A stretch of DNA of 41,999 bases, from assembly GCA_902825875.1 (NCBI GenBank), contig CADECP010000051.1:1-41999 (forward strand), written 5' to 3'. The notes below the pieces were generated by a model that was given only the letters and a program-made list of their open reading frames with translations, made no database searches and was not told where the DNA came from. Origin of the DNA: an uncultured Acidobacteriota bacterium. GTDB lineage: Bacteria; Acidobacteriota; Blastocatellia; RBC074. The position numbers and the translations under genes are program-made. Below, one piece after another: positions 28,901-36,373 of the stretch (the first letter of the stretch is position 1; each line of letters starts with the position of its first letter).

Positions 28901-29124
28901 TGGCCGCGATTCTGAATAAACCTTTCCATCTGGCAGAAAACACGCCAGCCACCCAGCGCCTGGATGCGGTGTTGCAAAAGTGTTTGGCGAAAGAAGCGCA
29001 ACAACGATATGGCACAGCGGCGGACTTGCAGGCTGAATTGATTTCTTCTCTCGCTCAGTACCCGGCTTTCCACACACCGGATGGTTTGAGCAAGGATAAA
29101 AACGCGGACTTTTTGACAACCTGA
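25960..29124 (+). CDS. Membrane Ser/Thr kinase with ComP-like PDZ-multi-TM-GAF sensor
   Basis: A 1054-residue protein starting at the ATG at 25960 (AGGAGG upstream), overlapping the sigma gene by 11 bases. Order of parts: an N-terminal helical region of the acidobacterial kinase type (1-68); TM1 (103-127); a PDZ-like domain (about 131-213, KLQAGDQLLAIND); a membrane region with about seven hydrophobic helices (222-520) containing the ComP-like motif YAILKHRVFDINVVVRRGL (451-469); a GAF-like domain (about 545-695); a zinc-ribbon-like CPACGAC...C (728-742); and a C-terminal kinase (about 760-1030). The kinase has GRGGMG (770-775), Lys792, HRDLKPEN (885-892) and DFG (909-911), all intact and presumably active. 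ComP-family sensors normally end in a histidine kinase; here a Hanks-type kinase replaces it. The signal sensed is unknown. Confidence 0.92.
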   Translation: MEAERWALIERICQEALDRAPNERAKYLDEACAGDEQLRQEVASLLAFESKAKSFIEEPPGDLAAELLAGKQSQPDTSELTDFNETAFAPALTGAKHDQQPKPFFFWLMCAISVVLLGYFVFAGIMIYRYGGLSNDHGWQAARKSGNWYVTEVNSQGAAVGKLQAGDQLLAINDDPRFARIGLAGFQKAYPQGGAYTVRIARGSIEHQFDLQTVFRSDSQQLLLGISYLPLAAVFFLVGAVIGLFKPGERTSQLGSLALLIISILFLRRSLSDIAPFLSGSERLIWLPVLLLRWFRASVAYHFCYRFPAGVSSGRFWSFLIYLFYVWTAVLLGFEVWAEFMSWSGGPSLIGFQYDYLRLISFFSTLGIIFSLAQPLAICAVTVRNYRLLTEADHRRRVKWIIYCTLVATLATSAAILGTELFSASLTPQAKTFVLFLGNQVTILNPIAIGYAILKHRVFDINVVVRRGLQYLLARNSLRLLLALPALGLVYSIIANPDRTIREILFQNPFALALIAAAALSLAFQQRFRIWLDRRFFREAYDQEQLLLGLIEEIKELNSMQEVAQLAGRKVEAALHPERLYIFYREEHTRDLRLGYSSVELVWKSRIAESSRLLSLMEGRKIGQEYAPLVSAGLPADEQHQLGKLRVELVTPMNGSDDRPVGLLMLGEKKSEQPYTATDRRLLFAVARQMASVYEIGWLKGRVDKGEQIKRDVLSRLDRQRVNLLKECPACGACYDVTEQACAKDGGELTMTLPVERLIDGKYRLDQLLGRGGMGAVYAATDERLQRQVAVKIITGRLFGDKMALRRFEREAQASARLNHPNVIAVHDYGTIGADGAYLVMELLRGITLRAELKQAGTLAPTIAVAYFDQLLEGLKAAHQAGIIHRDLKPENILLTPQKHGGAMVKILDFGLAKLRLFDATTAESITAPGMVMGTFGYMSPEQLTGGAVDERSDIFAVGVMVVEAITGNRPFRGKTHAELLAAILNKPFHLAENTPATQRLDAVLQKCLAKEAQQRYGTAADLQAELISSLAQYPAFHTPDGLSKDKNADFLTT

Positions 29125-29153
29125 AATCATTTACTCGTGAGGCTCCATCAACT

Positions 29154-30314
29154 ATGAAAAAGTTACTGTTTGGATTGTTCATTCTGCTGACTGTCGCAAC
29201 TATCGTCATCTTCGGTTTTGTGCCGTCGTACGTTGGCAAAGACATGAATCGTACGATCAATCCGCCACCCTATTCAGCTTCGGAAACCGCCAAAGAATTG
29301 CACGCGCGATTGTTGGTTGCCGACCTTCATGCCGACACTTTGATGTGGAACCGCGACTTGCTGGAAAAAGGAAGTTGGGGGCACGTGGATTTGCCTCGAT
29401 TGCAAGCGGGCAACGTCGCCGTTCAAGCCTTCACCGTCGTCACCAAAACTCCGCGCAACATGAACATCGAAGCCAACACGGGCGACACAGACAACATTAC
29501 CTTGCTCGCTTTTGCCGAACGTTGGCCGCTGGCTGCGCTGACCAACCTGACTGAACGCGCGTTGTATCAAGCCAGCCGTTTGCACGAAGCCGCCGCTCGA
29601 TCCAACGGCAAACTGGTCGTTCTGCAAACCAAAGACGACGTTACGAAATTCCTGCAACGTCGCCAATCGGAAAAAGACGTAGTCGCCGGTTTCCTGGGCA
29701 TCGAAGGAGCGCACGCTCTGTCAGGGAAGCTGGAAAACTTTGACCGTTTGTTCGATGCCGGGTTTCGGATGATCGGGATGGCTCACTTTTTCGACAACGA
29801 AATGGCGGGTTCGGCGCACGGAGCGGCAAAAGGCGGGCTGACCGAAGAAGGTAAAAAACTGGTGGAGCGAATGCAGGAACGCGACGTGTTTATTGATCTG
29901 GCGCACGCTTCGGCCAAGACAATTGACGATGTGCTGGATATGGCGCGCAAACCTGTTTTCGTTTCGCACACCGGAGTCAAAGGAACGTGCGACAACAATC
30001 GAAACCTCAGCGACGATCAGTTGAAACGCATCGCCTTGACCGGCGGAGTCGTCGGCATTGGATTTTGGGATACGGCGACCTGTGGAACCGATGCCAAAGC
30101 GATTGCCAAAGCGATTCGTTACACCGTCAACCTGATTGGCGTAGATCACGTCGCGCTCGGTTCGGATTATGACGGAGCCATCACCGCTCCGTTCGACACG
30201 ACAGGCGTCGTTCAAATCACAGACGCGCTGTTGCAGGAAGGATTCAGCGAAGCCGAGATCAAAAAAATCATGGGCGAAAACATCATTCGCACTCTGCAAT
30301 TCTTTTTGCCGTGA
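29154..30314 (+). CDS. Membrane dipeptidase, peptidase M19 family
   Basis: A 386-residue protein. Residues 1-27 form a signal peptide or N-terminal anchor. The renal-dipeptidase fold is clear: DLHADTL (57-63, zinc ligands His59 and Asp61), GIEGAHAL (bridging Glu), IDLAHAS (His) and VFVSHTGVKG (His). GVDHVALGSDYDG (Asp) sits near the C-terminus. These TIM-barrel di-zinc enzymes hydrolyse dipeptides, including D-amino-acid-containing ones and some beta-lactams. Location would be periplasmic or membrane-anchored. It lies 29 bases after the kinase gene and may be co-transcribed, although the functions are not obviously connected. The binding site is moderate (GTGAGGCTCC). Confidence 0.94.
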   Translation: MKKLLFGLFILLTVATIVIFGFVPSYVGKDMNRTINPPPYSASETAKELHARLLVADLHADTLMWNRDLLEKGSWGHVDLPRLQAGNVAVQAFTVVTKTPRNMNIEANTGDTDNITLLAFAERWPLAALTNLTERALYQASRLHEAAARSNGKLVVLQTKDDVTKFLQRRQSEKDVVAGFLGIEGAHALSGKLENFDRLFDAGFRMIGMAHFFDNEMAGSAHGAAKGGLTEEGKKLVERMQERDVFIDLAHASAKTIDDVLDMARKPVFVSHTGVKGTCDNNRNLSDDQLKRIALTGGVVGIGFWDTATCGTDAKAIAKAIRYTVNLIGVDHVALGSDYDGAITAPFDTTGVVQITDALLQEGFSEAEIKKIMGENIIRTLQFFLP

Positions 30315-30321
30315 TCTATTT

Positions 30322-30424
30322 GGAGTGCTGCGACTTGTCGTAGCTTTACATTTGTTGAGCGCGTTTACTGTGGCTCGGCATCGCCTTCTGTCGAAATCAA
30401 AGCTGCGACGAGTCGCAGCACTCC
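30322..30424. repeat. Palindromic repeat between convergent genes
   Basis: Two 26-base arms (30322-30347 and 30399-30424) are inverted copies with two mismatches. Each arm is itself nearly palindromic around GCTGCGACtcGTCGCAGC, and the spacer is 51 bases. The element fills almost the whole gap between the plus-strand dipeptidase and the minus-strand flavodoxin gene. No T-run follows, so it resembles a dispersed palindromic repeat rather than a classical terminator, though it may stop transcription. Confidence 0.75.
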
Positions 30425-30430
30425 AGAAAG

Positions 30431-31042
30431 TTATTTGCCTTTTCCGCGTTTGAATGTCGCCGCCACCGAAGCCACGCGCTCACCCAAGCGGCGCGCTTCG
30501 TCCAATTCTTTTTCGGTGACAGACGCTTTGCCGTCGCCGGTCGTAGCCGCCGCGCCAAGCGCCTGCCCTTCGCTGACGACGATCATTCTATTGCCTAACA
30601 TTGCCGCGACGATGGTCATCAAAGCGATTTCCTTGCCGCTGGAAGTTTCTCCGCCGGTCACAAACGCCCCGCCGATTTTATCGCGCATCTGAAACGCCGG
30701 AGGCAACACGCCGCATTCCATCGAAAACCGATCAAAGAACGTTTTCACTTCGCCAGCCATGTTCGACCAATAGACAGGCGAACCGACGATCAACGCATCC
30801 GTCACCAGCAACTCCTGGCATTTCACTTCGCCGACTTTTTTGAGCGTGATTTCAGCTTGCGGAATTTTCTTCGCACCTTCGGCAACGGCTTTGGCCATCG
30901 CTTCGGTGTGGCCGCCAAGCGAGTGGTAGACGATCAGGATTTTGATTTTCTCGGTTGGTTGATTGGCCTGAGCCGCCGCGAACTGGACGAACAGCGCCAG
31001 TACAAAAATCGCCAGTAAAATCAGTCGGTTTTGCTTTGCCAT
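30431..31042 (-). CDS. Exported flavodoxin/WrbA-like protein
   Basis: A 203-residue protein from the ATG at 31042. The first 25 residues are a typical Sec signal peptide (MAKQNRLILLAIFVLALFVQ, then FAAAQA). The mature part is a flavodoxin fold: FMN phosphate loop YHSLGGHTEAMA (39-50), the GSPVYWSNMAGEVKTFFDR loop (87-105) and FVTGGETSSGKE (127-138). WrbA-type NAD(P)H:quinone reductases share these loops but are cytoplasmic, so the signal peptide is unusual. It overlaps the preceding PchB-like gene by 22 bases and ends the four-gene operon. Its binding site is weak (GAAGAGTTGAAGCA), consistent with coupling. Quinone reduction outside the cytoplasm is an inference. Confidence 0.85.
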   Translation of the reverse strand: MAKQNRLILLAIFVLALFVQFAAAQANQPTEKIKILIVYHSLGGHTEAMAKAVAEGAKKIPQAEITLKKVGEVKCQELLVTDALIVGSPVYWSNMAGEVKTFFDRFSMECGVLPPAFQMRDKIGGAFVTGGETSSGKEIALMTIVAAMLGNRMIVVSEGQALGAAATTGDGKASVTEKELDEARRLGERVASVAATFKRGKGK

Positions 31043-31320
31043 TGCTTCAACTCTTCTTCGATAAAGTGCGTGACCAAGTCGCGGTACAGTCGTTCGATCA
31101 CGTCTGGATTCAATCCTTCCGCCACAGCCCATTCGCGCCGCTGCTGCAACATTGCGGCAAACCGGTCAGCGGCTTTGACGCCCGCTTCGCTGGATTTGAA
31201 TTTGGCAGCGGCTTTAACATACGCGAACCGCTGACCGAATGCCGCGATGACTTCGCGGTCAAGGCGGTCAATTTCGGCGCGAATGTCTTGCAAGTTTTCG
31301 CATTCTTCAGGCTGCTTCAT
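31021..31320 (-). CDS. PchB-like chorismate mutase/isochorismate-pyruvate lyase
   Basis: A 99-residue AroQ-fold protein. The start at 31320 has a strong GAGAGG site and aligns end to end, without gaps, with my memory of Pseudomonas PchB. Arg14 (QDIR), Arg31 (GQRF) and the flexible-loop Lys42 (KFKSSEA) sit at the same numbers as PchB active-site residues. The fourth, Gln90 in PchB, is Glu90 here (FIEEELKQW). PchB removes pyruvate from isochorismate to give salicylate and has weak mutase activity. A Glu at this place occurs in some true chorismate mutases. No isochorismate synthase gene is nearby. It overlaps both neighbours, by 14 and 22 bases, within a four-gene operon. Confidence 0.88.
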   Translation of the reverse strand: MKQPEECENLQDIRAEIDRLDREVIAAFGQRFAYVKAAAKFKSSEAGVKAADRFAAMLQQRREWAVAEGLNPDVIERLYRDLVTHFIEEELKQWQSKTD

Positions 31321-31972
31321 TCTTACCTCTCGGATAACCAATTTCATTGAGGTCATCTTGAAGAAGACTCAAAGACATTTCTCCGTTCAAATCAACGATA
31401 AGTTCGTCTGTCAAAGCCTGATGCTGATAAACCTTTATGATTGAGGAAAGAGTTACTTCTTTCTCGTAATACCCTAAAGCAAAATCTCGATACCCTTCTG
31501 GTTGGCCGGTAAGAATTTCCAACATCTCTTCGGCTCCATCGGGATCAGAATCCGGCGGGTAAGAAATGTTTCCAGCCTGCCAATTGCCTTCTACGAACTT
31601 TCGCCAGACACAGAACGTTGCGTTTGCGATGTCAAAAGCAGGCTCACGCAAGAAGTCATCAAATTCGCATGGCACATCACTCAATACTCCAGGCCAAACT
31701 TGTTCGTGGTCAAAATTCCAAGGCGACATTTCTGATTCATGAGCAAACCCTTTCATAATTGCGCCGAGTGAATTGAAAAGAATGAAATAGCCATCTCCGC
31801 AGCCATTTCGCATGGATGCCATCATTTCACCTTTTCCCCACTGAGAATTGAAAGAATAGTATCTGTATTCCCAGTCAGGCGACATGATTGCATCAAGCAC
31901 AGCAAGAGACTGCGAAAGTCTTCGTAGCTCTTCAATGCCAGGCAAAGTTGCCAAAAGTTGTTGCGATGGCAT
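31307..31972 (-). CDS. Conserved protein of unknown function
   Basis: A 221-residue soluble protein without signal peptide. It is rich in aromatic and acidic residues with distinctive strings such as DWEYRYYSFNSQW, MASMRNGCGDGYFILFN, KGFAHESEMSPW and FCVWRKFVEGNW. These look like a conserved single-domain family. The acidic, aromatic character is reminiscent of immunity-type proteins, but I cannot name a family and do not claim that role. It is wedged between a secreted hydrolase (3-base gap) and the PchB-like gene (14-base overlap), so it is surely co-translated with them. The ATG has a G-rich upstream stretch at slightly long spacing. Confidence 0.8.
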   Translation of the reverse strand: MPSQQLLATLPGIEELRRLSQSLAVLDAIMSPDWEYRYYSFNSQWGKGEMMASMRNGCGDGYFILFNSLGAIMKGFAHESEMSPWNFDHEQVWPGVLSDVPCEFDDFLREPAFDIANATFCVWRKFVEGNWQAGNISYPPDSDPDGAEEMLEILTGQPEGYRDFALGYYEKEVTLSSIIKVYQHQALTDELIVDLNGEMSLSLLQDDLNEIGYPRGKNEAA

Positions 31973-31975
31973 CTT

Positions 31976-33991
31976 TCAATTCCCCCCTTTCAATTCCCAG
32001 CGTTCGCCGAAAAAGCCCGCCGCAGCAATCCGCCCCGGAGCAAAAGCCGAAGGCGGCACGCTTAAATCCACGACAGCCCAATCCGGCAGCTTTGGCGTTT
32101 GTTGCGCGTTGGTCAGGTGATGGGCTTCGCGGAAGGTGAAACCACTGTTGAGCACAACGTAGCGTTTCGGGTTCAGCGGATTCGGAAAAATCAAAACCGG
32201 AACGTGATTGGCGGCAGCGTAGCTTTGTTCGCCGACTTTGATTGTTTGCGCGTTCCAGGCGATTGGCAGCTTGGCGATGATTTTGGCCAAAACAGAATTG
32301 CTGGCTGGGTCGCCCCACAAAATCAGGTTGCTGCCCGCGATGTCGGCTTCGGTAATTTCCGCATCGGTTTTGACGCGAGCTTCGCCGCGATAGTGTTTGC
32401 GCCATTGCACGATGGCGCGCTCCAGTTCGGCGGCGCTCCAGGCGGCGATTTTGTCATTCATTGCTTTGCCGGTTGGGCGCACGAAAACGAAGCTGCTCAT
32501 AAACGCATCGTCAATCGGCCCTTGCAGGCCGTGCTGTTTGCTCAAACCTTCTTCCTGTTTTTCGACCAGCGCCCATTTGCCGCCGACTTTGCGAAAGCGC
32601 GAAACCCACGAACGGTCGGACATCACAGGCGCAGCCGCGACTTCTTGTTTGTCCAGCATCACTGTCGGTCGCCTGGAATTATCCAGCGGACATTCGCCAG
32701 GCTTCATTTCCAAAGTCAGCGCCGTCACGTTTTCTGTCGTGATTTGAATCGGAGCGTTGTTGCGGATTTCGGCTTCAACGCGAGCGCGTTGCCAATGTTC
32801 GCCCAGCGCATCCACAGTCACCCAAGCCATGCGGTTGTAACGCAACGTCCAAGTCGTGAACTTGATGCGACGCGGAACCGGATTTCGTCCGGCGGCGGCG
32901 ATGGAGTCAATGCGGCGGCTGATTTCTGTGATCGCGTCGGGATGGTACTTGTGCTCGGTTTTTGGGCCGATGATGTGGACGAGTTCGATGCCTTCGTTTT
33001 TCAGTTCACGCGCCATGACGTTGGCGGCTTGAATCTGGCGATCAAGCTCTCCGCTGTAAGCGACCGTTGGGCAGTTGAACAAATTCGCCGCGTAATCCGT
33101 CGCGTTGTACAGATGCCAGAGTTTTTGTTCGTACCAGGGGACTTCATCGAGTTTGGCTTTGACGTATTCCGCAGTTTCGGCAAAACCCGCGCCCGGAGCA
33201 GCCGCCGCCCACAATCCGGCGTGATGCGCGGCGATGTGCCAGGTTGCGGCTCCGCCCATTGAAAAGCCGCGCACGCTGATTCGGTTTTCATCAATTTGGT
33301 AATGCTTTTTGACGGCGGCCAGAGCTTCAAACAAATCCACTTCGCCAGCGAATTTGTTGGCGCAGTTATACCGGCCATACGGATGCAGCACGATGGTGTT
33401 TGGCGGGGTAAATTGCCCGGCGTTCTTTTGGCGGTCGGCGATGAAGTTCAGTTCGGTCAGATTTTCGCCGCGTCCGTGAAACCAAACGTCCAGCCGATAT
33501 TCGTGCGGCAGTTTCGGTTGATAAGTTTCGGGCACGACCAATCCGTATGGTTGAACCGAACCGTCAATTTCCGAAACGTAACCGCGCACAACCAACCCCG
33601 TTTGCGTTGCCCACGGAGCCTTTCCTTCGCGCAAAGCTGCGGCGCGTTCCATTCCCTGTTTCAGTAATCGCCGAGCGGTGACGACTTCTTCAGGTTTGTA
33701 AAATTCGTTGTGATTCAGCGCCGAACGCACTGCCAGTTTGAAAATATGCACATCGGGAATCAGCGCCAGCAAAGCCGGTTTGTTTTTCAGCAATTCGCGC
33801 AGTTCGGCAATTTCTTTGCCCAGCGCGGCGACCCCGGTTGTGAGTTCTTCGCGGTCAGCGGCGGAAATTTCAATGCCGGGCGGCGGAATCTGTCGAACTT
33901 TGTTCGGATCGTTTTGTTGAGCAGTGATGGCGTTGTCAATTGAAAGCATCACGCCAAACACAACCAACAGCCAGAGCAATCGGACACGCAT
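31976..33991 (-). CDS. Secreted alpha/beta hydrolase (prolyl-oligopeptidase/esterase type)
   Basis: A 671-residue protein from the ATG at 33991, which has AAGGAG six bases upstream; a longer frame to 34108 runs into the upstream terminator. Signal peptide at 1-24. A helical N-terminal part (about 40-125) precedes an alpha/beta hydrolase domain (about 130-370): oxyanion-hole HGRG (172-174 region), the nucleophile elbow GFSMGG with Ser244, an acid candidate Asp317 (SGELDRQ) and His347 or His350. The C-terminal 300 residues are beta-rich and probably non-catalytic. Similar proteins act as esterases or peptidases on extracellular polymers. It is the first gene of a tight operon with the unknown, PchB-like and flavodoxin genes. 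Substrate unknown. Confidence 0.88.
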   Translation of the reverse strand: MRVRLLWLLVVFGVMLSIDNAITAQQNDPNKVRQIPPPGIEISAADREELTTGVAALGKEIAELRELLKNKPALLALIPDVHIFKLAVRSALNHNEFYKPEEVVTARRLLKQGMERAAALREGKAPWATQTGLVVRGYVSEIDGSVQPYGLVVPETYQPKLPHEYRLDVWFHGRGENLTELNFIADRQKNAGQFTPPNTIVLHPYGRYNCANKFAGEVDLFEALAAVKKHYQIDENRISVRGFSMGGAATWHIAAHHAGLWAAAAPGAGFAETAEYVKAKLDEVPWYEQKLWHLYNATDYAANLFNCPTVAYSGELDRQIQAANVMARELKNEGIELVHIIGPKTEHKYHPDAITEISRRIDSIAAAGRNPVPRRIKFTTWTLRYNRMAWVTVDALGEHWQRARVEAEIRNNAPIQITTENVTALTLEMKPGECPLDNSRRPTVMLDKQEVAAAPVMSDRSWVSRFRKVGGKWALVEKQEEGLSKQHGLQGPIDDAFMSSFVFVRPTGKAMNDKIAAWSAAELERAIVQWRKHYRGEARVKTDAEITEADIAGSNLILWGDPASNSVLAKIIAKLPIAWNAQTIKVGEQSYAAANHVPVLIFPNPLNPKRYVVLNSGFTFREAHHLTNAQQTPKLPDWAVVDLSVPPSAFAPGRIAAAGFFGERWELKGGN

Positions 33992-34060
33992 CGGTTTCTC
34001 CTTGTCAGCAAAAAACATGAGTGGAATGGAAAGCGGCGAGAGTGTAGGCAAGCTCTGAAA

Positions 34061-34104
34061 AAAGCACAAAGGCGCGAGTTGAAACAACCGGACTCGCGCC
34101 TTCG
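34061..34104 (-). terminator. Terminator of the PhoX gene
   Basis: An 11-bp perfect stem (AAGGCGCGAGT at 34069-34079 with 34092-34102) encloses a 12-nt loop. On the minus strand it is followed closely by six T residues. It lies about 27 bases after the phoX stop and upstream of the hydrolase operon. Confidence 0.85.
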
Positions 34105-34130
34105 TCAAAGTGTAGTTTGTGTTTTTTCGC

Positions 34131-36176
34131 TTAACTGCCGATCAATCCGCCGTCACCTTTTCGAACAGCGATTACAGATGGGCGCGGCTTGCCGCCATCC
34201 GGGAATGTGCTGGTCGGGCTGTCATAAGTCGAGCCTTCGCCGGGATGTTGAATCGAAGCGAACAGTGTTCGATTGTCAGGCGATAGCGCCAAGCTGGCGA
34301 CTTCGCCGCCTGGAACGCCACTCATAAACTGACGCAAGTTTCCGCGCTGAGTGCCCTGCACCGGAACCACGTAAATGCCGTCGTTTTTGCGGAACGTGTT
34401 GATCTGGCCGTCCGTTGCGATCCACAGATTGCCGCTGATGTCGAACGTGATGTTGTCCGGCGAAGAAATCGGGCTGACGCCGCCCTGCCATCCTGCCCAG
34501 TAAGTTCCTTCAGCCGCCACGCTGGGGTCTCCGCACAGCATGAAGATTTCCCATTTGAATGTTGTGGCAGTTGCATTGTTTCCGGCTTCGGTGATTTCGA
34601 TGATGTGACCGTGGCGATTGTTCGCGCGCGGGTTTGGCGCATCGGTCGCGGGGTTCGTGCCTGTGCCGCGCCGCGTGTTGTTGGTGAAAACGGCATAGAC
34701 CCTGCCGTTGACCGGATTGGTTTCGATGTCTTCGGGACGATCCATCTTGGTTGCGCCAACCAGATCGGCTGCACCGCGAGTGTTGATGCAAACCTCGGCT
34801 TGCGTCCAATTGGCCAACGCGCCTTGTCCGCCAACTAACGGCAACCATTCGCCCGTTCCATCGCCGTTGAACTTGGCCACGTACAGCGTACCTTTGTCGA
34901 GCAAATCCCCGTTGGCCGCGCCGCGCGTCGGATCAAGCTTTCCTTCGGTGACAAATTTGTACATATACTCGAATCGTTCGTCATCGCCCGTGTACGCAAC
35001 AACTCGGCCATCTGCGGCGGTGACAAACGTAGCGGCTTCGTGTTTCAACCGACCGAGCGCCGTTCGTTTTTTGATGGGAGCCGAAGGATTAAACAAGTCA
35101 ATTTCCACAGCGTATCCGAATCGAAACGCTTCGTTCGGTTCTTTGGCCACGTCAAATCGGTCGTAAAAATTTTCCCAACGGCGTTCGCTGGCGCCGGATG
35201 TCAGCCCGTAGCGCGTGTGAATCGCGCGGCGAGCATCGCTGGTTGGCAGGTTGGTCAGGTTGCCGAAATACTGGTTGAAGTTTTCTTCGCAGGTGACAAT
35301 GGTTCCCCAAGGAGTGATGCCGCCGCCGCAATTGTTCAACATGCCGCGAACGCGAGTTCCGGTCGGATCGGCAGCCGTTTTCACCAAATCGCTGCCCGCC
35401 GCCGGCCCGGTGAGCAGGATTTCGGTTTCAGCAGTAATGCGGCGATTGAGCGGCGAAAACAAATCCACAGCCCATTTTTCTCCGCCCAAAAACAAACCGC
35501 GTCGTCGCAATTCGATGGCCACAACCGTTCCGCCGTGAGCCGCCAGTTCGATATCAACCTGTTCTTTGGTCGGGCTGCTGGCGTTGTATCCGGCAAACAT
35601 CAATTCCGGGTTGGTGTATTCGTGGTTGACCCACAACACATAACTTTCGGCGGCGCGCCGCAACGAAGCCAACGTGTTGCGACGATATGGAACCGCGAAC
35701 AGAAAATCGCAGTTGTAGCCAAATTGTTGCGATTGTGCCGCCGCCGTTTGCTGAGCAATGTTAAACGACGGCGCTCCCGCGCGAATCGGGTCGCCCCAGC
35801 GAATCACCACGTCGGACGAATAACCGGGCGGCACGATGATCTTGTCTTCGCTGCTGAGCTGAACCGGGGTGAAGCCAAGATTCACCGAAGCGTCTGCCTG
35901 ACCGGTCATCGCTTCTGTGCTGACAACCAGCAATCCGGCTGTGACGGCAGCACCTTTCAAAAAATGGCGTCGTTCGATTCGACGAGCCATCACCTGCGCA
36001 AAGCTTTCGTTCAAGCTCTGATTGCTGATTTGCTCGTCATCACCATCTTCTTCTTCGGTTTCTTCGAAATCGTCTTCGGGGTCTTCATCCGGTTCCGCGA
36101 ACAATTCTTCATTCGGGTTGTTAATTTCTTCGTCGCTGACGCGCTCGTAGCGGTCAAATTCCTGATCGAGATTCAT
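34131..36176 (-). CDS. phoX: PhoX-type alkaline phosphatase (Tat-exported)
   Basis: A 681-residue PhoX/DUF839 protein. The Tat motif RRIERRHFLKG (65-75) is followed by a hydrophobic stretch, indicating export of a folded, cofactor-loaded enzyme. Family features in order are PPGYSSDVVIRWGDP, YVLWVNHEYTNPE, TCEENFNQYFG, FGYAVEIDLFNP, GRLKHEAA and YTGDDERFEYMYKFV. RPEDIETNP and SPDNITFD lie near the C-terminus. PhoX enzymes use iron and calcium to release phosphate from monoesters. About 60 residues, many acidic, precede the Tat motif; the ATG at 36176 has an ideal AAGGAG site, so the extension is probably real. Adjacent genes suggest a phosphate or carbon scavenging region. No Pho box was recognised. 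Confidence 0.9.
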   Translation of the reverse strand: MNLDQEFDRYERVSDEEINNPNEELFAEPDEDPEDDFEETEEEDGDDEQISNQSLNESFAQVMARRIERRHFLKGAAVTAGLLVVSTEAMTGQADASVNLGFTPVQLSSEDKIIVPPGYSSDVVIRWGDPIRAGAPSFNIAQQTAAAQSQQFGYNCDFLFAVPYRRNTLASLRRAAESYVLWVNHEYTNPELMFAGYNASSPTKEQVDIELAAHGGTVVAIELRRRGLFLGGEKWAVDLFSPLNRRITAETEILLTGPAAGSDLVKTAADPTGTRVRGMLNNCGGGITPWGTIVTCEENFNQYFGNLTNLPTSDARRAIHTRYGLTSGASERRWENFYDRFDVAKEPNEAFRFGYAVEIDLFNPSAPIKKRTALGRLKHEAATFVTAADGRVVAYTGDDERFEYMYKFVTEGKLDPTRGAANGDLLDKGTLYVAKFNGDGTGEWLPLVGGQGALANWTQAEVCINTRGAADLVGATKMDRPEDIETNPVNGRVYAVFTNNTRRGTGTNPATDAPNPRANNRHGHIIEITEAGNNATATTFKWEIFMLCGDPSVAAEGTYWAGWQGGVSPISSPDNITFDISGNLWIATDGQINTFRKNDGIYVVPVQGTQRGNLRQFMSGVPGGEVASLALSPDNRTLFASIQHPGEGSTYDSPTSTFPDGGKPRPSVIAVRKGDGGLIGS

Positions 36177-36373
36177 GATTGCTCCTTAAAGTTTAGGGTA
36201 GTGGTTGACGGAAGTTGCGAGCGCGCGACGGGCGTACACACCTGTCCGAGCGCCGCCATCAAAATGGGGCTGACGTTGGTTGCAAATTTTTCTGGAAACT
36301 TGAGTGTACTGACAGGGAGTTAAGTGTGCATAAACAGCAATTAAATCCTGAGTTAAATCTTTGGCGAGCAAAG

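Noticed and set aside
32099..33262. A 387-codon plus-strand frame over the hydrolase gene
   Set aside because: Antisense of a gene with signal peptide and GFSMGG elbow; no domain or ribosome binding site of its own.
35040..36323. A 427-codon plus-strand frame over phoX
   Set aside because: Antisense shadow of the well-supported PhoX gene, with no known motif and low-complexity composition.
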